From Clostridiales bacterium (lineage in GTDB: Bacteria; Bacillota; Clostridia; Lachnospirales; Lachnospiraceae), in the NCBI GenBank assembly GCA_019423835.1, contig JAHZAR010000004.1, forward strand, positions 64,963-70,315: 5,353 nt of DNA, given 5' to 3'. Numbering within the stretch: position 1 is the first letter of the stretch; every line of letters begins with the position of its first letter. A program made the translations under genes and the position numbers. The notes beneath the pieces are model-generated. The model was not told the DNA's origin, ran no database searches, and saw only the letters and a program-made list of their open reading frames with translations. Positions 1-4,794 of this stretch are shown in pieces.

Positions 1-233
1 GTGTTCTGGAGCAGGAATGACATAAAAACAAACGCCAGGGATGCAAAAAGCACCTCATAGCTCAGCGCATACTTAATTCCTCCGAGCAGAAGCTCAGGTG
101 CCTGTCTGCCGCCAAACAGAGCAACGACAATCATTCCGATAAAAGCAATTTCCCCGATGTTGCGCTTAACAAAAACGCTCCAGACGAGAATCAGTAAAAT
201 AAAAACCAGCATCGCTGCAAGACCTTGGCCCAT
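1..233 (-). CDS. TRAP transporter large permease-like membrane protein, N-terminal part
   Basis: This is the first 77 codons of a very hydrophobic protein; the rest lies beyond the left edge. The start at 231-233 has AAGGAG at 244-249 with a 10-base spacer. Two membrane segments are visible. The first covers about residues 5-22, followed by the basic, charged patch VKRNIGE. The second covers about 30-43. After the short loop GGRQAPELLLGG comes a third hydrophobic stretch, about 57-75, containing SLAFVFMSFLL. A KRNIGE-like loop followed by an A-FVFM-type segment is what I recall from clostridial TRAP (DctM-like) large permeases, which take up organic acids with a periplasmic-type binding protein. 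The gene follows the aldolase-like gene by 89 bases on the same strand, with no terminator seen between them, so it is probably co-transcribed. No small DctQ gene precedes it. Being a membrane protein is near certain. The TRAP assignment rests on memory of family resemblance, and another organic-acid permease is possible. Confidence 0.6.
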   Translation of the reverse strand, partial: MGQGLAAMLVFILLILVWSVFVKRNIGEIAFIGMIVVALFGGRQAPELLLGGIKYALSYEVLFASLAFVFMSFLLQN

Positions 234-243
234 TGCGATTCAT

Positions 244-249
244 CTCCTT
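244..249 (-). promoter_or_regulatory. Ribosome binding site for the TRAP-like permease
   Basis: The minus strand reads AAGGAG within GGAAGGAGATG, ten bases before the ATG at 231-233. It decides the start. An alternative ATG at 240-242 overlaps the same region but is in another frame that does not give the hydrophobic protein. Confidence 0.7.
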
Positions 250-322
250 CCCCTCTGTATCTCTTTCCTGATTTTTCTGTCAGTATTTTATCTCCGCCTG
301 AGGCTGGCGAATTTCCCTCTGT

Positions 323-1024
323 CTATTCCTCCTCATAAGCTCTGTCGATAATCTCTACCTGCTTTTTCACCAGAGTGTCCTCTACCCACTGTCTCTTGGA
401 GGTTCCGTTCTTTGCAGCTTCCACCTTTCCTGCATCCAGCGCCGCATACTTCTTTGCCGCCTCCAGGATCTCCGGCGCATCCTTCCTCGGAATCACGATC
501 ACTCCGTCCCTGTCCCCCAGGATAATGTCTCCCGGCATCACAGCGATATTCCCTATGGAGATCGGCACATTCACCTCTCCCGGCCCCTCCTTGTACGGAC
601 CTCCCGGTGTGGATCCGGTAGCGTACAGCGGCATTTCCATCTGGGACAGCTCCTCTATATCACGAATCGGGCCGTCCAGCACAATCCCCGCAATCTTTCT
701 TGTATGAGCCCCGTAAACTGCCATGATCTCTCCCATCAGGGAATGAGTTCTGTCTCCATCGTTGGACACAATGATGACATCCCCCTCCCCTGCCATGTCC
801 AGAGCCTTGTGGAGCATCAGGTTGTCTCCGGGACGGGCCTTCACTGTCAGCGCCGCTCCCGCCATCGCCTGCTTCGGGCTGCTGATCAGGCGGATCTCAC
901 TGCTCAGCGCGCAGGATCTCCCCATGGTATCGGCCACGTTTGCCGCCGGAAGATTCCTGAATTCCTCCACTAACTCCTTTGCCGGAAGGTTTCTCTTTAA
1001 AAATACTCTGTTTCCTACGCTCAT
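323..1024 (-). CDS. RraA family protein, HMG/CHA aldolase-like
   Basis: This 233-residue protein belongs to the RraA/4-hydroxy-4-methyl-2-oxoglutarate (HMG) aldolase fold. Characterised aldolase members are metal-dependent and cleave or decarboxylate 4-substituted 2-oxo diacids or oxaloacetate to give pyruvate. Visible family marks are the N-terminal PAANVADTMG (27-35 region), PGDNLMLHKAL (65-75), GDVIIVSNDGD (81-91), the GEIMA helix (98-102) and VLDGPIRD (115-122). R121-D122 in the last is the conserved Arg-Asp pair that aldolase members use for substrate and metal. GDIILGDRDGVIVIP (165-179) is the typical closing strand pair. At 233 residues it fits the aldolase-type members and is much longer than the roughly 160-residue RNase E inhibitor RraA. 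A helical, charged tail of about 45 residues follows the core. It starts 44 bases after the dehydrogenase stop and has AAGGAG at 1034-1039. Databases often mislabel such proteins as demethylmenaquinone methyltransferase. Family is sure; substrate is unknown. Confidence 0.88.
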   Translation of the reverse strand: MSVGNRVFLKRNLPAKELVEEFRNLPAANVADTMGRSCALSSEIRLISSPKQAMAGAALTVKARPGDNLMLHKALDMAGEGDVIIVSNDGDRTHSLMGEIMAVYGAHTRKIAGIVLDGPIRDIEELSQMEMPLYATGSTPGGPYKEGPGEVNVPISIGNIAVMPGDIILGDRDGVIVIPRKDAPEILEAAKKYAALDAGKVEAAKNGTSKRQWVEDTLVKKQVEIIDRAYEEE

Positions 1025-1033
1025 TCTGTTTCT

Positions 1034-1039
1034 CTCCTT
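1034..1039 (-). promoter_or_regulatory. Ribosome binding site for the RraA-like gene
   Basis: AAGGAG on the minus strand, nine bases before the ATG at 1022-1024. It sits in the 44-base purine-rich linker (minus-strand sense) between the dehydrogenase stop and this gene. No promoter or terminator is visible in the linker, which supports co-transcription. Confidence 0.7.
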
Positions 1040-1068
1040 TTCTGATTCTTCTCGTTTCTCTTTCTTCT

Positions 1069-2085
1069 CTATTCTCCCGCTTTGTCCGTCTGTCCTGCCT
1101 GTCCCTTCCCGGTGCAGCCTTCCTGATTCACCATATCTCTCATCGGCGGCACCACAAACTCCGGCTTCCGGCCTGACAGATAATCGTCAATTCCCTGGGC
1201 ACAGATCAGCGACGCTCTGGCAGATGCTTCCTTCGTCGCCGCTCCGATATGGGGCGCTGTCACTACATTGTCCATCTCAAGCAGCGGGTTATCCTTATCG
1301 ATTGGCTCCTGCTTCAGGACATCCAGCGCCGCACCTGCGATCTCTTTTTCGTTCAGCGCCCGGATCAGCGCCTCCTCATCCACCACGCTTCCTCTCGATG
1401 TGTTGATCAGGAACGCGGTCGGCTTCATCAGGCGGAATTCCTTCTCTCCCACGCTGTTCACTGTCTCCGGGGTGGCCGGCACATGGAGGGATACGTAATC
1501 TGCCTTCTCAAACACCTCCTCGCGGCTCTCTGCCACCTCTATGTAGTCCGGCAGCTCCTTTGCGTAAGGATCAAAGGCAATTACCTTCATATCAAATCCG
1601 AGGGCCGCCTTCTTTGCCACAAGGCCTCCGATATTTCCCACTCCGATGAGTCCCAGGGTCTTTCCGTTTAATTCATGCTTCTCCACGTTAAACTTCGCGA
1701 ACCGGTAGTCGTCCCTGTACAGCTTCTGAACCAGCTTGAAGTTTCTGGAACAGTGGAGCATATAGAACACGGCCAGCTCTGCCACGGACTGGCTGTTGGC
1801 CTTCGGCGCATAGAGGACTAAAATTCCCTTTTTTCTCGCCGCCTCCAGATCCACTCCGTCGAAGCCTGCCCCGTGGCGGGCAATGACCTTCAGCCTGTCG
1901 GCTGCCTCAAGGATCCGGTCTGTGATCTTGGCAGTTCTCACAATCATGGCATCGCAGCCCCTGATATCCCGGATAATGTCCTCCTCCTCAAACCCGGAGC
2001 CGTCCACCAGCTCATATCCCCTCTCAAGAAGGTACTGTCTTCCTGACTCTAAAATCGGCTGCGGAAGTAAAATCCTAAAACTCAT
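1069..2085 (-). CDS. NAD-dependent D-2-hydroxyacid dehydrogenase, phosphoglycerate dehydrogenase-like
   Basis: A cytoplasmic 338-residue enzyme of the D-isomer 2-hydroxyacid dehydrogenase family, which interconverts 2-hydroxy and 2-oxo acids with NAD(H). The substrate-binding domain is split (about 1-100 and 285-312) around a Rossmann domain. The nucleotide loop is GLIGVGNIGG, with glycines 148, 150 and 153. D172 in IAFDPY ends the second strand, which favours NAD over NADP. The catalytic set is complete: R231 in NTSRGSVVDE, E260 in DVLKQEP, and H279 in APHIGAAT. HGAGFDGVD (71-79) is the usual substrate loop. There is no C-terminal ACT domain, so it is the short form rather than the regulated SerA form. 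The last 25 or so residues after VVPP are a polar Gly/Gln/Lys-rich tail that family members usually lack. The start has AGGAGG at 2096-2101. It is the first gene after the sigma-54 promoter. Housekeeping serine synthesis is possible, but the context favours catabolism of a hydroxy acid. Confidence 0.9.
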   Translation of the reverse strand: MSFRILLPQPILESGRQYLLERGYELVDGSGFEEEDIIRDIRGCDAMIVRTAKITDRILEAADRLKVIARHGAGFDGVDLEAARKKGILVLYAPKANSQSVAELAVFYMLHCSRNFKLVQKLYRDDYRFAKFNVEKHELNGKTLGLIGVGNIGGLVAKKAALGFDMKVIAFDPYAKELPDYIEVAESREEVFEKADYVSLHVPATPETVNSVGEKEFRLMKPTAFLINTSRGSVVDEEALIRALNEKEIAGAALDVLKQEPIDKDNPLLEMDNVVTAPHIGAATKEASARASLICAQGIDDYLSGRKPEFVVPPMRDMVNQEGCTGKGQAGQTDKAGE

Positions 2086-2095
2086 ATCTCCGATT

Positions 2096-2101
2096 CCTCC
2101 T
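2096..2101 (-). promoter_or_regulatory. Ribosome binding site for the dehydrogenase
   Basis: The minus strand reads AGGAGG, ten bases before the ATG at 2083-2085. A second, weaker GGAG lies only a few bases from the start. The strong site supports this start codon. Confidence 0.7.
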
Positions 2102-2119
2102 CTTATCTTACTCTTCTCT

Positions 2120-2163
2120 GGCAGAACCGCTTTCCCCTGCTGTCTCCTGCGGGGCTGACTGCC
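2120..2163 (-). other. Possible leader hairpin in the dehydrogenase 5' UTR
   Basis: This is a nested inverted repeat in the predicted leader RNA. The outer arms are GGCAG (2159-2163 on the minus strand) and CTGCC (2120-2124). The inner stem is CCCCGC pairing with GCAGGGG with one bulged A (2134-2154), leaving the eight-base loop AGGAGACA. The inner stem is six GC pairs. No U-run follows, so it is not a classical terminator. It could stabilise the leader RNA or have no role. Evidence is by eye only. Confidence 0.3.
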
Positions 2164-2206
2164 CGGGAAATATCCGTTTTCAGATAATGTTTCCTTCTAT
2201 CTATTA

Positions 2207-2223
2207 AGCAATACCCATGCCAA
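2207..2223 (-). promoter_or_regulatory. Sigma-54 (-24/-12) promoter of the dehydrogenase operon
   Basis: The minus strand reads TTGGCATGGGTATTGCT. This nearly equals the sigma-54 consensus TTGGCAC-N5-TTGCW, with the essential GG (2221-2220) and GC (2209-2208) exactly ten bases apart. Transcription would start near 2196 and leave a leader of about 110 bases before the dehydrogenase ATG. The divergent gene encodes a sigma-54 activator with a complete AAA+ domain, which is the expected partner. Sigma-54 promoters need such an activator, so the operon should be silent until the activator is triggered. I found no second GG-N10-GC match with this quality in either intergenic region. Confidence 0.82.
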
Positions 2224-2440
2224 CTTTTCTCAAGAACAGCCATTTTGCTTTCCATCTCTGTTTCAGTCTCCTCCTGGCGCCCCAGCATCCCCTCTTTTCC
2301 TGTTCTCTCTTGCCGTCTTGCTTTTTCTCCCGCTGCCTTTATTTAAACGGACAAAGGACAATATGTACCGTATTTCTGAGTTCTTTCCTGATGGAGTCCT
2401 TCTCTTATTATCCCTTTTTATTTCATTGGATTTTATTTTT
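2224..2440. other. Non-coding upstream region of the sigma-54 promoter
   Basis: No gene is supported here. The part from about 2240 to 2340 is strongly C/T-rich on the plus strand. From about 2400 the DNA becomes very AT-rich. A short open frame at 2103-2288 on the minus strand runs through the sigma-54 promoter, has no recognisable protein features, and is not called. A single half-site, TATTTCA (2419-2425), matches the arms of the palindrome at 2487-2504. The stretch is likely the DNA that loops between activator site and promoter. Confidence 0.5.
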
Positions 2441-2444
2441 TTAC

Positions 2445-2473
2445 TTTACAAACCGGGGCAGTTTTTCTATACT
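2445..2473 (+). promoter_or_regulatory. Sigma-70-type promoter of the activator gene
   Basis: The -35 box is TTTACA (2445-2450, five of six to consensus). The -10 box is TATACT (2468-2473, five of six). The spacer is exactly 17 bases. Transcription would start near 2480, about 165 bases before the preferred start codon at 2645 or 100 before the alternative at 2582. The 18-bp palindrome begins only a few bases after the predicted start, so a bound protein would block this promoter. Confidence 0.65.
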
Positions 2474-2486
2474 TAAATCAATATTT

Positions 2487-2504
2487 TATTTCATATATGA
2501 AATA
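2487..2504. promoter_or_regulatory. 18-bp perfect palindrome, probable activator binding site
   Basis: The sequence TATTTCATATATGAAATA equals its own reverse complement over all 18 bases. Its arms recur nearby: TATTTCA at 2419-2425 and TGAAATA at 2531-2537, the latter 33 bases (about three helical turns) from the matching arm of the palindrome. It lies about +7 to +24 of the predicted activator promoter and about 290 bp upstream of the sigma-54 start on the other strand. Both positions suit a site used for enhancer binding and autorepression. AT-rich DNA gives palindromes more easily than balanced DNA, so chance is not excluded, but 18 perfect bases is long. The binding protein is inferred from position only. 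Confidence 0.55.
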
Positions 2505-2631
2505 TTAATTTCAAAATAACATTGCAGTAATGAAATATTTTCAGAACGGCCAGAGATTTCTCTAATATCTTTACTGTTCAGATGACACTGGTTTCAAAAA
2601 GGCTGAAGAATATTGCAGAGATTGCTGTGAC

Positions 2632-2637
2632 AGGGAG
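2632..2637 (+). promoter_or_regulatory. Ribosome binding site that decides the activator start
   Basis: AGGGAG lies seven bases before the ATG at 2645. The upstream in-frame ATG at 2582 is preceded by a pyrimidine-rich stretch with no Shine-Dalgarno match. This favours the shorter, 638-residue protein. Confidence 0.55.
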
Positions 2638-2644
2638 AATTGCC

Positions 2645-4561
2645 ATGAACCATACCGTAGCAACCATAAACCATCCGTCGGACATTGTCATTTTCGCGGC
2701 CTCAGAGACCTTTGCTGAGGCCGCAAGGAAAATTATCGCTGAGAGACACCTGGAAAGCCACATCTCCGTAACAGAGGCCACAGGAGAACAGACCCTGAGC
2801 TGTGCTCTGGAATATGCCCGGGCCGGAAGCCGTATCTTTATCTGCCGGGGGCGCAATACCAGCCTGATCGAGCACCATGTATCCGTGCCTGTCATCAATG
2901 TCCCCTATCTCTATGAGGAAATCTACAGCTCTTTTGAGGCAGCGGGAGCCCCTCCCGAGCGGGTGGCTATGGTAGGCTTTGACAAGGCCCACGACATTAT
3001 GAGAACCTTCAGGCGCATCTCCGGCCTGGACGTACAGCTCATTGAGCCTAAATCGCCAGACACGATCATGGACGAGATTAAGACAAATCTGCGGCCCGGC
3101 ACAGAGGCTCTGATCGGCGGTTTTTCTGTCAAGAGAGCTATTGAGGCAATCCAGGAGCTGGGACTGCGCCATATTCCTCTCATGGTAGAGCCATCCAATA
3201 TCTCTCTCGCCATTGACAGCGCTCTGAGCATTCTTTCTTCCATGGAGAGAAAGGATGAATACCTGACCACCATATCCACTACCATCAACAGGATTTCCAA
3301 TGCCGTGCTGAGCTTTGACACCTCCGGCAGCCTTCTGTTCTCCAATAAAACGGCAGAACGGATGCTTCCAACACTCAGGGACTGTCTGTTTTCAGGCGAA
3401 GCAGAGAGTTTTCTTCATATCGGCCGCCGCCCCATTGAGGGAAGGGCAGAGCTCCCCAAAAAACAGCAGATCCTCCGCCTAGGCGGAAAAACTTACGTGG
3501 CCGAGTACCTGCCGGTGATTGTGAACAGAAGGCTGAAAAGCATTGTAGTCATCGTCTCCAGCGAAAACAGCATTCAGTCTGCCGAAAAGCGTCTGCGTCT
3601 GAGCAAGAGTGAGAGGGGATACACGGCGAAAAGTCATTTTGAAGATATCATCGGGGAGAGCCGTGTTCTGAAGGACACCATCCATCTGGCCAGGAAATAT
3701 GCCCGCTCCCAGAGCTCTGTTCTCATCACCGGGGAGACGGGCACCGGAAAGGAGCTGTTTGCCCAGAGCATTCACAACGAAAGCTCCCGGGCAGACGAAC
3801 CCTTTGTGGCCATCAACTGCGCAGCTCTTCCCCAGTCTCTTCTGGAAAGTGAACTGTTCGGCTATGTGAAGGGCGCCTTCACAGGCGCCAACAAAGAGGG
3901 AAAAATGGGGATTTTCGAAATGGCCCACAGAGGGACTGTTTTTCTGGATGAAATCGGAGAGATGGATTTGAACGTACAGGCAAAGCTCCTGCGCGTTCTT
4001 CAGGAGAGAGAGGTCTGCCGCCTGGGCGATGATCGGATCATCCCAGTGGACATCCGCGTTGTCAGCGCCACCAATAAAAATCTGTATGAGCTTGTGGAGC
4101 AGAAGCTGTTCCGGGAGGATCTCCTGTACCGACTCAACGTGCTCGAGCTGAACCTTCCTCCCCTCCGAAGCCGGACAGGCGACGTCCCTCTCCTTGTAAA
4201 TGCTTACATGAAGCGGCAGAACCGTCCCGTCACCTTTCTCCCTGACGCCATAGAGCTGCTCTCACGGGAACCCTGTCCCGGCAATGTGCGCCAGCTCTTT
4301 AACCTGCTGGAACGGATCGTCACACTGTCCGACGGCAGCGAAATCTCAGCCTCATGGCTTAAAAGCATCTTCTCCTTCTCCGGAAAAGCCGAGCCGCTTC
4401 CAGGCCTCCTGGAGGATACCGTAGAAAACTGCGAACAGACAGAAATCGAACATGCTCTGAAAAAAAATCATGGGAACCGTGCAAAGACAGCAAAAGAACT
4501 GGGTATCAGCACAGCAACCCTCTGGCGGAAAATGAAAAAATATGGCCTGTTTCCCCAATAG
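2645..4561 (+). CDS. Sigma-54-dependent transcriptional activator, PrpR-type N-terminus, PAS-like and AAA+ domains, Fis HTH
   Basis: This is a 638-residue enhancer-binding protein. The same frame opens at 2582 (659 residues) but lacks a ribosome binding site there. Residues about 10-200 resemble the PrpR N-terminal sensor (propionate-catabolism activator family): a DIVIFAAS strand, a helix, then the ICRGRNTSLIEHHVSVPVI region. About 203-310 looks PAS-like (NAVLSFDTSGSLLFSNKTAE). The AAA+ domain follows from about 332. It has Walker A GETGTGKE (363-370), the sigma-54-contacting GAFTGA loop (410-415), Walker B VFLDE (432-436), arginine-finger candidates R490 and R496, and PGNVR (545-549). A Fis-type helix-turn-helix ends the protein (about 599-634). 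All parts needed to activate sigma-54 are intact. The residue before PGNVR is Cys where Trp is usual. It is divergent from the dehydrogenase operon, which carries a sigma-54 promoter, and is its likely target. The ligand is unknown; PrpR itself responds to 2-methylcitrate, but the sensor domain varies widely. Confidence 0.9.
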   Translation: MNHTVATINHPSDIVIFAASETFAEAARKIIAERHLESHISVTEATGEQTLSCALEYARAGSRIFICRGRNTSLIEHHVSVPVINVPYLYEEIYSSFEAAGAPPERVAMVGFDKAHDIMRTFRRISGLDVQLIEPKSPDTIMDEIKTNLRPGTEALIGGFSVKRAIEAIQELGLRHIPLMVEPSNISLAIDSALSILSSMERKDEYLTTISTTINRISNAVLSFDTSGSLLFSNKTAERMLPTLRDCLFSGEAESFLHIGRRPIEGRAELPKKQQILRLGGKTYVAEYLPVIVNRRLKSIVVIVSSENSIQSAEKRLRLSKSERGYTAKSHFEDIIGESRVLKDTIHLARKYARSQSSVLITGETGTGKELFAQSIHNESSRADEPFVAINCAALPQSLLESELFGYVKGAFTGANKEGKMGIFEMAHRGTVFLDEIGEMDLNVQAKLLRVLQEREVCRLGDDRIIPVDIRVVSATNKNLYELVEQKLFREDLLYRLNVLELNLPPLRSRTGDVPLLVNAYMKRQNRPVTFLPDAIELLSREPCPGNVRQLFNLLERIVTLSDGSEISASWLKSIFSFSGKAEPLPGLLEDTVENCEQTEIEHALKKNHGNRAKTAKELGISTATLWRKMKKYGLFPQ

Positions 4562-4565
4562 TCCC

Positions 4566-4584
4566 ACCCGCCTCTCTTTCGGGT
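4566..4584 (+). terminator. Weak hairpin after the activator gene
   Basis: ACCCG (4566-4570) pairs with CGGGT (4580-4584) across a nine-base loop, starting four bases after the stop codon. The stem is short and is not followed by a run of T, so it is at best a weak or factor-aided terminator. Nothing better was seen between the two plus-strand genes. Confidence 0.2.
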
Positions 4585-4698
4585 ATTTGCCACAATTTCC
4601 ACAGAAAAATTCCATTTTTTCTATGCAGAAGCGTTTAATTTCATCGCTGCAGCGTGCAGAATAATAGAAAATTACACATATTTTTCCAAATTTTATCC

Positions 4699-4727
4699 TT
4701 TTCATTGTTCCATATTTATAGTAAAAT
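4699..4727 (+). promoter_or_regulatory. Candidate promoter for the PTS-like gene
   Basis: A -35-like TTTTCA (4699-4704) and a -10-like TAAAAT (4722-4727) are 17 bases apart, in very AT-rich DNA. Transcription would start near 4734, just before the palindrome at 4749. In DNA this AT-rich such matches arise easily, so the call is weak. An alternative is TTTACA (4743-4748) with TACAAG (4765-4770), which would place the palindrome in the spacer. No sigma-54 GG-N10-GC pair was found in this gap. Confidence 0.3.
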
Positions 4728-4748
4728 ATTTTTTAGCGACTTTTTACA

Positions 4749-4767
4749 GTATTGATTTTATCAATAC
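4749..4767. promoter_or_regulatory. 19-bp inverted repeat before the PTS-like gene
   Basis: GTATTGAT and ATCAATAC are perfect 8-bp arms around TTT. The repeat ends 27 bases before the ATG at 4795 and 14 bases before the ribosome binding site. It differs from the palindrome at 2487-2504, so it probably binds a different regulator. An RNA hairpin is possible, but the stem is AT-rich and would be weak. Confidence 0.45.
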
Positions 4768-4781
4768 AAGACAAACAATAT

Positions 4782-4787
4782 GGAGGG
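4782..4787 (+). promoter_or_regulatory. Ribosome binding site for the PTS-like gene
   Basis: GGAGGG, seven bases before the ATG at 4795. It is a strong site and fixes the start. Confidence 0.7.
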
Positions 4788-4794
4788 AATAAAT

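Noticed and set aside
762..1406. 214-residue open frame on the plus strand
   Set aside because: It is antisense to the clearly real aldolase-like and dehydrogenase genes, is rich in Ser/Pro/Leu as expected for a shadow frame, and crosses the gap between them.
2103..2288. 61-residue open frame on the minus strand in the divergent region
   Set aside because: It spans the sigma-54 promoter, has no recognisable protein features, and its composition reflects the pyrimidine-rich DNA. Most likely chance.
2354..2401. Six-base inverted repeat AAGGAC/GTCCTT with a 36-base gap
   Set aside because: Arms this short at such a distance are expected by chance.
2217..2519. 100-residue open frame on the plus strand in the divergent region
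   Set aside because: Its Phe/Ser/Leu-rich translation comes from pyrimidine-rich and AT-rich non-coding DNA, and it runs over the activator promoter and palindrome.
4645..4654. 10-bp palindrome CGCTGCAGCG in the gap after the activator
   Set aside because: Short and not placed against a clear promoter. An overlapping CTGCA/TGCAG hairpin has only five pairs and no T-run, so I do not call it an operator or terminator.
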